In this document: positions 40,722 to 49,490 of the stretch, piece after piece
Numbering within the stretch: position 1 is the first letter of the stretch
Layout: every line of letters starts with the position of its first letter
Origin: Singulisphaera sp. GP187
GTDB lineage: Bacteria > Planctomycetota > Planctomycetia > Gemmatales > Gemmataceae
DNA length: 55,294 bases
Assembly: GCA_945861245.1 (NCBI GenBank)
Contig: CAMAUE010000016.1
Span: 1-55,294 of the forward strand
Reading direction: 5' to 3'
Position numbers and translations under genes: made by a program
The notes under the pieces: generated by a model
The model's database searches: none
Seen by the model: the letters and a program-made list of their open reading frames with translations, nothing else
What the model was told of the DNA's origin: nothing

Positions 40722-43700
40722 ATGTCGGCTCTGAACGTATCGAAACCCATTCGCAAGCTGTTGGTCGCCAATCGCAGCGAAATCGCTATTCGCGTATTTC
40801 GCTCGGCACACGAACTCGGCATCCGCACTGTCGCGATCTACGCCCACGAAGATCGCTTCGCGCTGCACCGCTTCAAAGCCGACGAAGCCTATCGCGTCGG
40901 TCAGCCTGGCGAACCGTTGCGCTCTTACTTGGACATCGCCGGCATCATCGCGCTGGCGCGCGAACGCGAGGTCGATGCGATCCATCCGGGCTACGGGTTT
41001 CTCTCGGAAAATCCGAACTTTGCCAAAGCCTGCAACGACGCGGGCATCATCTTCGTCGGGCCGCGTGTGCAGGTCCTCGAACAACTCGGCGACAAACTGG
41101 CAGCACGCCGACTCGCACAACGCGCCAACGTCCCGATTCTCTCCGGCGGCGATAAGCCGCTCAGCGACAAGGTCTCCGCTCGCGCCTTGGCCGAGAAGCT
41201 CGGCTATCCCGTCATCGTCAAAGCGTCGATGGGCGGCGGCGGACGCGGTATGCGTGTTGCGCTTCAGGCCGATCAACTCGACGATGCCGTTGAGCAAGCC
41301 CAACGGGAAGCAGGCACCGCGTTCGGCGTGCCCGACGTCTTTCTCGAAAAATTCATCCCGCGGGCCCGCCACATTGAGGTACAACTCCTCGGTGACAAGC
41401 ACGGCGGACTTGTGCATCTCTTCGAACGCGATTGCTCGCTGCAACGTCGCCATCAGAAAGTCGTCGAAATCGCGCCGGCCCCGAACCTCGACGACGGCAT
41501 CCGCCACGCGATGTGGGACGCCGCCCTGGCGATTGGTCGAGAAGCGGGGTTGGACAACGCGGGCACGGTCGAGTTCCTGTATGATGTCGAGGCCAAGAAG
41601 TTTTACTTCATCGAAGTCAACCCGCGCATCCAGGTTGAGCATACCGTCACCGAGGAGATTACCGGGTACGATCTGATCCAGTCACAGCTTCTCATCGCGC
41701 AAGGCAGGCCGTTGTCCGATCCGGAGATCGGGCTGGGTGAACAGTCGAAAATCGTCCAGCACGGCTTCGCCATCCAGTGCCGGGTGACGACCGAAGACCC
41801 GACGAACAAGTTCGTGCCGAACCACGGTCGGCTCAGCCACTATCGTTCGACGGGCGGTCCGGGCATTCGCCTCGACGCGGGCACGGCATTCACCGGCGCG
41901 GTCATTACGCCGTTCTACGATTCGATGCTCGTCAAGGTCACCGCGCGTGGAAATCGCTTCGTCGATGCGGCCCGACGCATGGAACGCGGGTTGCAGGAAT
42001 TTCGCATTCGGGGCGTGAAGACGAATATTCCGTTCCTCATCAATCTCGTCAAGCACGAAGCGTTCCTGGCAGGCAAATGCACAACGCGCTTCCTCGATGA
42101 GACCCCTGCCCTCTTTCAACTGCTCGAACGCAAGGACCGCGCCACCAAGCTGCTGACGTACATCGGTGAAGTCATCGTCAACGGCCATCACGAAGCGCCT
42201 GTGAAGAACCTGGCACCCGAACGCCGACAGAAGATCTCACGCGAACCAGCCCCGCTGCCGAAGGCTACTACGGAGAAAATTCCCGACGGCACCCGGCAGA
42301 TTCTGCTCAAGGACGGCCCGGCGGGATTGGCGAAATGGGTGAAGGCCCAGAAACGCTTGCTGCTCACCGACACCACGTTCCGCGACGCCCATCAATCGCT
42401 GCTGGCGACCCGCATGCGCACCCACGACATGCTGCAAGTCGCACCGCTTTATGCGCGGCGCCACGCCGATTTTTTCTCGCTCGAAATGTGGGGCGGCGCG
42501 ACCTTCGATACCTCCATGCGCTTCCTCAAGGAAGACCCCTGGCAACGCCTTGAGGAGATGCGCGAACTCGTCCCGAACCTGCTCTTCCAGATGCTGCTTC
42601 GCGCCAACAATGCCGTCGGGTATGCCAACTATCCCGACAACGTCGTCAAGCTTTTCGTGCGCGAGTCGGCCCAGGCAGGCGTTGACGTGTTCCGCATCTT
42701 CGACGCCCTGAACTGGATGCCGAACATGCAGCTCGCCATCGAGGCAGTCGTCGAGCAAGGCAAAGTCTGCGAGCCCGCGATCTGCTACACCGGAGACATC
42801 CTCAATCCGAAACGCGACAAGTATTCGCTGAAATATTACGTCGATCTCGCCAAGCAACTCGAAAAACTTGGCGCGACGATCCTTGGCATCAAAGACATGG
42901 CCGGCGTGTGCAAGCCCTATGCCGCCCAGAAATTGTTCCGCACGTTGAAGCAAGAGGTCGGGCTGCCGATCCACTTTCACACGCACGACTCAGCCGGCGG
43001 GCAGATCGCGTCGCTCATCGCGGCGGCGCAGGAAGGTGTCGATATCGTCGATGCGGCGATGAGTTCGCTGTCGGGAATGACGAGCCAGGCGAACCTGAAC
43101 ACGCTCGTGGAATGTCTGCGTTTCACGGAGCGCGACACCGGCATGGAGTTCGAGTCGCTGCATCAGACGTCGCAATATTGGGAAGCGGTGCGGCGCTATT
43201 ATCTGCCGTTTGAGACCGGCCAATACGCCGCCAGCTCTGAAGTCTATCGCCATGAAATGCCGGGCGGACAGTACACGAACCTGCTTCAGCAGGCACAAGC
43301 GCTCGGCATCGAATCGCGCTGGCCGGAATGCTGCCGGGTGTATGCCGAGGTGAACCAGATGTTCGGCGACATCGTCAAGGTCACACCGACATCGAAAGTC
43401 GTCGGCGACATGGCGCTGTTCATGGTCGCCAACAACCTGACGCCAAGCGATGTGATCGACGGGAAACGCGAGCTTTCGTTTCCCGAATCGGTCGTCGAGT
43501 TTTTCGAAGGCAAGCTCGGCCAACCGGTCGGCGGGTTCCCGGAGAAATTGCAAAAGCGCGTGCTCAAGCATCGCACCGCCATGACGACGCGCCCCGGTGC
43601 CAGCCTGCCGCCCGCGGACCTTGAAGTGCCGCGATCAACACTGGCCAAACAACTCGCCCGCCCGGCAACGGATCGCGAAGTCGTCACGCAGCTCTTATAC

Positions 43701-44198
43701 CCAAGAGTGCATGCCGACTTCCTTAACCATCTGGCGGAATATTCGGACGTCAGCGTGCTGCCGTCGCCGGTGTTTTTCTACGGCATGGAGAAGGGCGACG
43801 AGATCGGCGTCGATATCGAACCGGGCAAGACGCTCATTATCAAGTTTCTCTCCGTCGGCGATCCGATGCTCGATGGCCGACGACTGATCTTCTTCGAGTT
43901 GAACGGCCAACCGCGCGAGGTGTCCGTCCTTGACAAGCTGCTGGCGGGAGAAGTGCGTCGGCATCCAAAGGCCGAGGCGGGGAACACGAAACACGTCGGA
44001 GCACCGATGCCAGGCCTGATTGTGCGCGTCAACGTGACCGACGGCGAAGAAGTGACGGCGGGCCAAAAATTGGCAACGATGGAAGCGATGAAGATGGAGA
44101 CGACCGTCTACGCCGATCGCACCGGCAAAGTCGCCGAGGTGCTTGTGCGTGCCCAGATGCAAATCGAAGCGGGCGATTTGTTGTTGCGGTACGCATAG
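40722..44198 (+). CDS. pyc: Pyruvate carboxylase
   Basis: 1158 residues from the ATG at 40722 (GAGGA 9 bp upstream); a GTG ten codons earlier is less likely. Biotin carboxylase domain (1-460) with [27 protein letters not shown] and FIEVNPRIQVEH. Carboxyltransferase domain (about 530-830) with LLLTDTTFRDAHQSLLATRMRT, the metal-binding HFHTHDS and a lysine in LGIKDMAGV. Tetramerisation region, then the biotinyl domain ending with MEAMKMET, acceptor lysine K1124. It makes oxaloacetate from pyruvate, bicarbonate and ATP in the cytoplasm. Single-chain form of full length. Stand-alone gene followed at once by a perfect family A repeat. Confidence 0.97.
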   Translation: MSALNVSKPIRKLLVANRSEIAIRVFRSAHELGIRTVAIYAHEDRFALHRFKADEAYRVGQPGEPLRSYLDIAGIIALAREREVDAIHPGYGFLSENPNFAKACNDAGIIFVGPRVQVLEQLGDKLAARRLAQRANVPILSGGDKPLSDKVSARALAEKLGYPVIVKASMGGGGRGMRVALQADQLDDAVEQAQREAGTAFGVPDVFLEKFIPRARHIEVQLLGDKHGGLVHLFERDCSLQRRHQKVVEIAPAPNLDDGIRHAMWDAALAIGREAGLDNAGTVEFLYDVEAKKFYFIEVNPRIQVEHTVTEEITGYDLIQSQLLIAQGRPLSDPEIGLGEQSKIVQHGFAIQCRVTTEDPTNKFVPNHGRLSHYRSTGGPGIRLDAGTAFTGAVITPFYDSMLVKVTARGNRFVDAARRMERGLQEFRIRGVKTNIPFLINLVKHEAFLAGKCTTRFLDETPALFQLLERKDRATKLLTYIGEVIVNGHHEAPVKNLAPERRQKISREPAPLPKATTEKIPDGTRQILLKDGPAGLAKWVKAQKRLLLTDTTFRDAHQSLLATRMRTHDMLQVAPLYARRHADFFSLEMWGGATFDTSMRFLKEDPWQRLEEMRELVPNLLFQMLLRANNAVGYANYPDNVVKLFVRESAQAGVDVFRIFDALNWMPNMQLAIEAVVEQGKVCEPAICYTGDILNPKRDKYSLKYYVDLAKQLEKLGATILGIKDMAGVCKPYAAQKLFRTLKQEVGLPIHFHTHDSAGGQIASLIAAAQEGVDIVDAAMSSLSGMTSQANLNTLVECLRFTERDTGMEFESLHQTSQYWEAVRRYYLPFETGQYAASSEVYRHEMPGGQYTNLLQQAQALGIESRWPECCRVYAEVNQMFGDIVKVTPTSKVVGDMALFMVANNLTPSDVIDGKRELSFPESVVEFFEGKLGQPVGGFPEKLQKRVLKHRTAMTTRPGASLPPADLEVPRSTLAKQLARPATDREVVTQLLYPRVHADFLNHLAEYSDVSVLPSPVFFYGMEKGDEIGVDIEPGKTLIIKFLSVGDPMLDGRRLIFFELNGQPREVSVLDKLLAGEVRRHPKAEAGNTKHVGAPMPGLIVRVNVTDGEEVTAGQKLATMEAMKMETTVYADRTGKVAEVLVRAQMQIEAGDLLLRYA

Positions 44199-44199
44199 G

Positions 44200-44253
44200 C
44201 CGCTTGCGGCTTAGCGCTCGCAAGGCGCCAGGCGAGCGCTAAGCCGCAAGCGG
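44200..44253. repeat. Perfect inverted repeat, family A
   Basis: Arms 44200-44220 and 44233-44253 are perfect complements over 21 bp with a 12-bp loop, 1 bp after the pyc stop codon and 5 bp from the original stop codon of the convergent DUF1559 gene. Confidence 0.92.
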
Positions 44254-44258
44254 TAAGT

Positions 44259-45123
44259 TCATAAATCCGGCAGAAAGAGAATTTCGTTGCCGTTCGGCGT
44301 CAGGAAACCACTGAGATTTTGCGTGCCATACGGGAACATTCGCACGGCCCCGTCGCCCATCGCCATGAGGCCGCCTTGCGGGAATGGGCCCGCCCCAGCT
44401 GCCCAGCGTCGGAGCCTGGTTACTGTCACGCTGGATCGAGGCACCGCCCGGATTGGCTGCGCCGTTCTTGCCCGCGCGAATCGTGCCGGTTGTGCCGCCG
44501 GTCAGGATGGTCGAGCAGAAGGCGACGTTGGAGTCGGACTTGTAATCAGCTAGATCGATATTGCCATGCCCCACGAAGACGGTGTTGGATACTCCGTCGT
44601 TGAAGCCGACGAGGGAGCGTTTCGTATCGCCGTTATCGGGCGTCTCGGCTTTCACCGGATTGTTAATGTAATTGTTGAGGAAATAATCGGACCACGCTCC
44701 GCCGCCGCCTTTGCGAAATTCGATGGACGGCCTGCCTCGCCCGGGGCACATGTAAACCGGAACGCCGGCATCCGACGACGGCTTGTTGAAGAGCGGAGCT
44801 TGGTCGATAAATGTTAGAACCTGAAACCCCCAGCTGCCGCTGGTGACCTTCTCCGCCTGCGCATTTTTCGTGTACTTCACTTTGCCCACCATCGTATCGG
44901 AGCCGTTGAATGGGAGACGTTTGTAGACATCGTGGAAGCTGTGCATCGCCAGGCCGATTTGTTTGAGATTGTTGGTTGATTGCGTCCGCGTGGCCGCCTC
45001 GCGCACCTTCTGCACGGCGGGGATGAGTAGCGCCAGCAGTATCGCGATGATGGCGATGATGACGAGCAGTTCGACCAGTCCGAAACCGCGTCGTGGGGAA
45101 CCTGGGTTTGTCCGTGTTCGCAT
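44259..45123 (-). pseudogene. DUF1559 prepilin-like protein, frameshifted near the C-terminus
   Basis: Start ATG at 45123 with AGGAGG 7 bp upstream. Type IV prepilin-like N-terminus: [22 protein letters not shown] with the cleavage glycine and Glu5, then [26 protein letters not shown], then the DUF1559 domain. At about 44385 the frame changes. As written it ends in a spurious tail reading into the family A repeat. Removing one base in the GGGAATGGGCCC tract gives [20 protein letters not shown]..., the family's closing DG motif, and a 287-residue protein ending at 44259. Either assembly error or recent inactivation. These proteins are abundant, poorly understood planctomycete surface/pseudopilin proteins. 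Confidence 0.85.
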
Positions 45124-45204
45124 GTCGGGCCTCCTGAAGAAGGAATCGTGGAAATGTCTGACGACATCATACGATCACCATTGCAGGACGGCGAGTGCGG
45201 ATGT

Positions 45205-45264
45205 ATTCCGCTTGCGGCTTAGCGCTCTCGTCGGGTCTTCCGAGCGCTAAGCCGCAAGCGGAAT
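45205..45264. repeat. Perfect inverted repeat, family A
   Basis: Arms 45205-45227 and 45242-45264 are perfect complements over 23 bp with a 14-bp loop, ending 1 bp from the stop codon of the thioredoxin/NHL gene. Confidence 0.92.
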
Positions 45265-45265
45265 C

Positions 45266-46915
45266 CTATTTCTTTCCCGAAACCGCAGACCCGCGCCGCC
45301 CCGGATCGACTCCTTGCAGTTTCAGCGTGGTGACTTCGCGCGTTTTCATGTCGACGATCTGGATACGATGGCTGTTGGTGTCGGCGACGTACATCTTGCC
45401 AGCGGCGATGCTCAGGCCGGCGGGTTCGTCGAAGGTTTTCTGGGCGGGGTCGCCGACGAAGGTATCGCAGGAGCGCTTGCTCGGGTCGATGATTTTGATC
45501 TTGCTGTTGTAGGTGTCCGCGACGTAGAGCTTGCCGTCGAGGAAGGCGACGCCGAGCGCGTGCTGCAAGCGAACGTCCTTGCCGACGCCGTTTTTGTCCC
45601 CGAACTCGAACAGGCCTTCGCCGACGATCGTCGTGACGTTGCCTTTGACGCCGACGAGAGGCACGGAGCGGATGGCGCTGATTTCGCTGTCGGCGACGAA
45701 CAGCCGTTTGCCGTCGGTGGCGAGGCCTGAGGGCTGAGCGAACATGGCGGACTTGAGCGGGCCGTCCTTAAGCTCCTCCCATCCCGTGCCGGCGTAAGCG
45801 CTGACGTAGCTCTTGGCCGGGTCGAACGTCCAAATCTGATGATGCCCCGCCATGGCGATGTACACGAGCTTGTTGTGGATAAGCAGATCCCACGGACTGC
45901 ACAGAGCGACCTTCTTGGCTGAGCCAGCGGTGCCTAGTTTACCTAGCAGGTTTTTCACACCCGTGCCGGCGACGAGTTTGACGGTTTCCTTCTTGAGATC
46001 TAGTGCCCGGATCGCGTGGTTTTTGCGATCGGCGACATAGAGCGTCTCGCCGTCGAGGGCCATGCCTTGCGGGTCGCTAAACTCGGCCTCGGCAAACGTG
46101 CCGTCCTTCATGCCTTCTTTGCCGCTGCCCGCGATGGCGATCTTCTTGCCGTCGAGATCAGTGATGACGACGCGATGATTGGTGCTGTCGGCAATAAAAA
46201 GGCGTTTCGACTTCGCGTCGGCAAACACCTTGCCCGGAAACAGCAGCGGACTCGCGTTGTTCTCGGCAAGGAGTTTGAAGTTGATCGGGTCTTTCTTGAG
46301 CGTGCCCTTTTTCTCGAATTCTTGGATCAGCGATTTGATGCTGCGATCGACGAGTTCAAGGTTGCCTTCGCCGAAGGCCCCGCCGCGAAAGTTGCCGTCG
46401 GGATCGATCAACGCCAGCGTCGGCCATTGGTTGACGCCATAGGCCCGCCAGAGCTTTTTCTCGGCATCGTTGTAGACAGGATGCTTGATCTCGTAACGCA
46501 GGATCGCCTTCAGGACGCTCGCGGTTTTCTTTTCGTTGTCGAACTTCGGCGTATGAATACCAATGACGACAAGCACGCCGGGATAACGAGCCTCGAGCAC
46601 GGCGAGATCGGGCAGCGTGTGGATGCAGTTGATGCAGCAAAGCGTCCAGAAGTCGAGCAGGACGATTCGGCCCTTGAGGTCGGCCAAGGTGATCGGATTG
46701 TCCGTGTTCAGCCAATCGGTTCCGCCGACGAGATCGATCGCCGGAGCGTTGACCTTCACACCCTGCGCGGAAGCGGTGTTTTCGAGCGGCGACGTAGAAA
46801 CGCCACCCACGAGATAGAAGGCACTGGCCGCCAGCATCACGATCACGGCAGGAAGCAGCAGCGCCTTGAATACTCGACGAACCAGAGCGCCTATTCGTAT
46901 TAACTCATTGCGCAT
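45266..46915 (-). CDS. Membrane-anchored thioredoxin-like/NHL repeat protein (NHLRC2-like)
   Basis: 549 residues from the ATG at 46915 (GGAG 8 bp upstream); the open frame continues 198 bp further but without family resemblance. N-terminal anchor ALLLPAVIVMLAASAFYLVGG, a TlpA/AhpC-type thioredoxin domain (about 55-200) with the redox motif WTLCCINCIHTLPDL, then about six NHL propeller repeats (for example LFIADSTNHRVVITD, LYVADRKNHAIRALD, LYVADTYNSKIKIID, MYVADTNSHRIQIVD). The order matches the NHLRC2 family, whose CCINC site is conserved. Likely an extracytoplasmic thiol-redox protein with a protein-binding propeller; its substrate is unknown. Confidence 0.88.
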   Translation of the reverse strand: MRNELIRIGALVRRVFKALLLPAVIVMLAASAFYLVGGVSTSPLENTASAQGVKVNAPAIDLVGGTDWLNTDNPITLADLKGRIVLLDFWTLCCINCIHTLPDLAVLEARYPGVLVVIGIHTPKFDNEKKTASVLKAILRYEIKHPVYNDAEKKLWRAYGVNQWPTLALIDPDGNFRGGAFGEGNLELVDRSIKSLIQEFEKKGTLKKDPINFKLLAENNASPLLFPGKVFADAKSKRLFIADSTNHRVVITDLDGKKIAIAGSGKEGMKDGTFAEAEFSDPQGMALDGETLYVADRKNHAIRALDLKKETVKLVAGTGVKNLLGKLGTAGSAKKVALCSPWDLLIHNKLVYIAMAGHHQIWTFDPAKSYVSAYAGTGWEELKDGPLKSAMFAQPSGLATDGKRLFVADSEISAIRSVPLVGVKGNVTTIVGEGLFEFGDKNGVGKDVRLQHALGVAFLDGKLYVADTYNSKIKIIDPSKRSCDTFVGDPAQKTFDEPAGLSIAAGKMYVADTNSHRIQIVDMKTREVTTLKLQGVDPGRRGSAVSGKK

Positions 46916-47169
46916 GGAAAAAGCTCCCGCTACCGACCTCGAAAACGACAACCGCCCTTGGGGCCAAGCGCTGCTATTATACCACAGATTTCGCTCGTGG
47001 CCTACGGCGCGAATGGCCACGATAAACGGTATCCACGAACGCAGCTCGCCGACGAACTTGCGCATTTTTTTCGTTATCTTCTTGTGGAATCGCCAACGGC
47101 GCTTTATGATCACTCCAACAAATCATTGTGAGCCGCACATATAACCGGGTATCCTCCGCGGAGAGAGAA

Positions 47170-47403
47170 ATGGAAATATTGCCAATCGTCGGTGCGGCGT
47201 GTTGCTGCTTCGGGCTCATGGTTGTCCTTCTCGGTGGCGGCGACGACGGCTACTACTATTACTGGGGCCCCGGTTCTGCCGGGTACTACGGCGGGGATGA
47301 CAGCAAAGAAGGCGGAAAATACGGCGACAATTCCGATGATAAAAAAGACGACGGTGGCGGCGACGACGGCGGTGGCGGTGGTTGCGGCGGCGGTGGGGAT
47401 TGA
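47170..47403 (+). CDS. Small Gly/Asp/Cys-rich protein, candidate substrate peptide
   Basis: 77 residues from the ATG at 47170; a GGAGAGAGAA purine stretch lies directly upstream. A hydrophobic N-terminus with three adjacent cysteines (LPIVGAACCCFGLMVVLLGG) is followed by a YYYYWGPGSAGYYGG tract and a low-complexity tail of Gly, Asp and Lys ending DDGGGGGCGGGGD with one cysteine. No family match is claimed. It lies 180 bp upstream of a DUF692 (MNIO) gene on the same strand. MNIO enzymes modify cysteine- or asparagine-bearing peptides, and related actinobacterial neighbourhoods have Gly/Cys-rich membrane proteins, so this is a candidate substrate. Alternatively it is an unrelated small membrane protein; a repeat lies between the two genes. 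Confidence 0.6.
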   Translation: MEILPIVGAACCCFGLMVVLLGGGDDGYYYYWGPGSAGYYGGDDSKEGGKYGDNSDDKKDDGGGDDGGGGGCGGGGD

Positions 47404-47429
47404 TCGCTCTCCCATTGCGAAGAAATCCA

Positions 47430-47563
47430 ACCACAGAGGCACTGAGAACACAGAGAAATACAATAATAGGTAAAATACACTAAACGCCCTTTCCCCAGAT
47501 AATTCATTCGACGGGACACCTGATCCCTACGGTAGTTCTCTGTGTCCTCTGTGTCTCTGTGGT
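47430..47563. repeat. Inverted repeat of the CCACAGAG type
   Basis: ACCACAGAGGCACTGAGAAC and following bases (47430-47458) face the TTCTCTGTGTCCTCTGTGTC stretch (47536-47563); the arms are CA/GA-rich imperfect complements around a 77-bp loop. It lies 26 bp after the small gene and 19 bp before the DUF692 start. Confidence 0.75.
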
Positions 47564-47582
47564 GAATAATTTGGACTAAACC

Positions 47583-48455
47583 ATGACTCTCTCTCTCCCA
47601 AACCTCGGTCTCGGCATCGGCTGGCGGGCCCAACTCGCTCACGCCATTCTCAACCGACCCGACATCGGCTTCGTCGAAATCCTCGCCGAGGATTATTTCC
47701 TCAGTGAGACCATTCCCCCACCTTTGCAAGCACTACACGATCGCGGCGTGCATATCATCCCGCACGGCGTCGGCCTGAACCTCGGCGGCGCCGAACCGAT
47801 CGACCCCGCTCGCCTTGCCGCGCTCGGTGAACTCGCCCAGCGCATGCAAGCGCCGTTCGTCAGCGAGCATATCGCCTTCGTCCGTGCTGCAGGACTTGAG
47901 ACGGGACATCTCCTGCCGATCCCGCGCACGCATGCCATGCTCGACATCCTCGTCAAAAACATCCGCCAAGCCGAGGCCGCCCTGCCCGTGCCGTTGGTGC
48001 TGGAAAACATCGCGATCCTGTTCGATTGGCCCAACGCCGAGATGGACGAGGCGGCATTTCTCAACGCCATCTGCGAACGCACCGACGCCTTGCTCCTGCT
48101 CGATCTCGAAAACATCTACGCCAACGCCCGCAACCTCGGCGGCGATCCCGTCGCACTGCTCGATCGGCTGCCGCTCGAACGTGTCGCCTACGTCCATGTC
48201 GCCGGCGGTTACGAAGCCGACGGCGTCTTTCACGACACGCATGCCCATCCGTTGCATGAAGAGGTCGTCGCACTCGTCGAGGCGTTGTATGCGCGAATGG
48301 CAGTGCCTGGCGTCATGCTCGAGCGCGACGACCGCTTCCCGGACGACGCCGAGCTAGGCACCGAACTCGACGCCATCGCCGCCGCGATTGCGCGAGGCAA
48401 CATCGAAAGACACGAGCGCGGCTTCGCCCATCCCGTCCTAAGCGACGCGTCCTGA
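47583..48455 (+). CDS. DUF692 family multinuclear non-heme iron oxygenase (MNIO)
   Basis: 290 residues of the TIM-barrel family that includes MbnB, TglH and ChrH. Candidate iron ligands are in the usual places: E32 (FVEILAEDYF), H61 (IIPHGVGLNLGG), E95/H96 (SEHIAF), E141 (LVLENIA), D174 (LLDLENIY), H205 (YVHVAGG), D218 with H220/H222 (HDTHAHP) and E247 (MLERDD). The family uses two or three irons and O2 to modify residues, often cysteines, of ribosomally made peptides. Next is an SCO6045-like partner gene, as in other MNIO cassettes, and a Gly/Cys-rich small gene lies upstream. No Shine-Dalgarno is obvious. Confidence 0.9.
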   Translation: MTLSLPNLGLGIGWRAQLAHAILNRPDIGFVEILAEDYFLSETIPPPLQALHDRGVHIIPHGVGLNLGGAEPIDPARLAALGELAQRMQAPFVSEHIAFVRAAGLETGHLLPIPRTHAMLDILVKNIRQAEAALPVPLVLENIAILFDWPNAEMDEAAFLNAICERTDALLLLDLENIYANARNLGGDPVALLDRLPLERVAYVHVAGGYEADGVFHDTHAHPLHEEVVALVEALYARMAVPGVMLERDDRFPDDAELGTELDAIAAAIARGNIERHERGFAHPVLSDAS

Positions 48456-48459
48456 TTTG

Positions 48460-48479
48460 CCGCTTGCGGCTTAGCGCTC
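48460..48479. repeat. Single arm of family A repeat
   Basis: One intact arm (CCGCTTGCGGCTTAGCGCTC) 4 bp after the DUF692 stop codon; no matching right arm before the next gene, 54 bp on. Confidence 0.7.
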
Positions 48480-48533
48480 AGAGTATCCCACGCAATCGCA
48501 AGGCGCATTTCACAAACTGACACGGAGCCGATC

Positions 48534-49022
48534 ATGATGTCCGCATCACGCGAAGCGATCTCCGATACGCAGGCCGACCTCGTGCGTGCCCTCGTGCACG
48601 GCACGCCCGTGCCCGCCGGCTTCGACGAGCAGCGTGTGCAAGCCGTCGCGCGGTCGCTCGTCAACAAGCGACGGCAGGCGTTGGCACGCATTTGGCCAAG
48701 CCTCGTGAAGCGAGTCGGCGATAGCTTCATCGCCAAGTTCACCGAGTACGGCCAAACACATCCGCTGCCGACGAGCGCGAACGCCCTGGCCGACGGCCGC
48801 GCGTTTCTGGCCTGGCTCGCCGTCAAGGAACCGCCGACCGATGACTTGCGCATCGAAGCCCTGGCCTACGACCTGCGCTGGCGCGAAACGCCGCTTGGCC
48901 TGTGTCGCCGCGGCGGTTTCGGGATCAAGATAGCACGATTGGCGCAATCGGAAAAGTGGCTTCTGGGATTGCGCACACCCTGGCGCGGCGATCGCTGGTG
49001 GGGGATGCCAGCGAATGTGTAG
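48534..49022 (+). CDS. SCO6045-like MNIO partner protein
   Basis: 162 residues; two adjacent ATG codons (48534, 48537) with GGAG 6-9 bp upstream. The N-terminal helical region ISDTQADLVRALVHGTPVPAGFDEQRVQAVARSLVNKRRQALARIWP and the pattern FTEYGQTHPLP..NALADGRAFLAWL resemble the SCO6045/DUF2063-type partner proteins that sit next to DUF692 enzymes and are thought to deliver or bind the substrate peptide. The tail (WLLGLRTPWRGDRWWGMP) is tryptophan-rich. It starts 78 bp after the oxygenase gene, probably in the same transcript, and a family A arm lies in the gap. Confidence 0.75.
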   Translation: MMSASREAISDTQADLVRALVHGTPVPAGFDEQRVQAVARSLVNKRRQALARIWPSLVKRVGDSFIAKFTEYGQTHPLPTSANALADGRAFLAWLAVKEPPTDDLRIEALAYDLRWRETPLGLCRRGGFGIKIARLAQSEKWLLGLRTPWRGDRWWGMPANV

Positions 49023-49032
49023 GAATTTTTGC

Positions 49033-49056
49033 ATTCCGCTTGCGGCTTAGCGCTCG
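49033..49056. repeat. Single arm of family A repeat
   Basis: An intact arm ATTCCGCTTGCGGCTTAGCG with its CTCG end, 10 bp after the SCO6045-like gene; the right arm is absent, and a family I palindrome follows instead. Confidence 0.7.
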
Positions 49057-49088
49057 GTATAAACTCCACACGGCCAGGAAATGCAACT

Positions 49089-49162
49089 TTGGCGAGCCTA
49101 GCCGCGTAAGCGGCAGGTTTGCAGGCACGTCAACCTGCCGCTTACGCGGCTAGGCTCGCCAA
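49089..49162. repeat. Perfect 31-bp-arm inverted repeat, family I
   Basis: Arms 49089-49119 and 49132-49162 are perfect complements over 31 bp (core GCCTAGCCGCGTAAGCGGC) with a 12-bp loop. The broken toxin gene on the minus strand ends inside the right arm (TAG at 49150-49152). Confidence 0.92.
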
Positions 49163-49278
49163 TGACTATATGCCGCGGTTTTGACCAACTCCCATTCAAT
49201 CGTCGCCGGTGGTTTGCTTCTGATGTCTCTCGTGTTGATCCAGGCGATCAAAGCGTAGGTATCCATGAAAACGGTCAT
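49150..49278 (-). pseudogene. Truncated VapC-like PIN toxin fused to a guaA 3' fragment
   Basis: 42 codons. The first 18 (MTVFMDTYALIAWINTRD) are a typical PIN-domain opening with the first catalytic aspartate (D6). The next twelve, [12 protein letters not shown], are instead the end of GMP synthase ([11 protein letters not shown] in guaA at 50509). The frame then runs into the family I palindrome and stops. The rest of the PIN domain is missing, so the toxin must be inactive. Its ATG overlaps the antitoxin stop (ATGA), showing it once formed a normal toxin-antitoxin operon with the gene at 49275-49490. Confidence 0.8.
49188..49227. repeat. Direct duplicate of the guaA 3' end (att-like)
   Basis: These 40 bp match 50511-50550, the last 40 bp of guaA, at 38 of 40 positions and in the same orientation. 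Similarity stops abruptly on both sides. Integrases of several genomic islands use the guaA 3' end as attachment site, so this looks like a residual att copy. No integrase is present. Confidence 0.75.
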
Positions 49279-49490
49279 CGCTTTGGCTTCACCAGTCGAT
49301 AGTGCTCGTGCTGGGCAGCCAGGTCGGTCGGCAAATCGGGTGAATCGATGACCAGGTCGCCGAAGAGCTGACCAAACGTCATTTGTTTGCCAACCTTCAC
49401 CGGCTCGATGCGCACGCGCGTTCCCTCGGCTAACGCCGTCGTGTCGTCTGGCACGATGACACCATCATGAACCACGCCTTCGAGTTCCAT
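49275..49490 (-). CDS. VapB-like antitoxin (AF2212/DUF104 type)
   Basis: 71 residues: MELEGVVHDGVIVPDD...LAEGTRVRIEPV, the AbrB-like/DUF104 pattern of antitoxins that bind PIN toxins, then a helical C-terminus (FGQLFGDLVIDSPDLPTDLAAQHEHY) that would wrap the toxin. AGAGGTGTGTC lies directly upstream of the ATG as ribosome site. It is coupled by ATGA to the toxin gene, which is truncated after 18 codons, so the antitoxin is now an orphan. Confidence 0.75.
   Translation of the reverse strand: MELEGVVHDGVIVPDDTTALAEGTRVRIEPVKVGKQMTFGQLFGDLVIDSPDLPTDLAAQHEHYRLVKPKR

Noticed and set aside
46916-47113. N-terminal extension of the thioredoxin/NHL protein
   Set aside because: The extra 66 codons are basic and unlike the family; the ATG at 46915 has a GGAG site and directly starts the membrane anchor.
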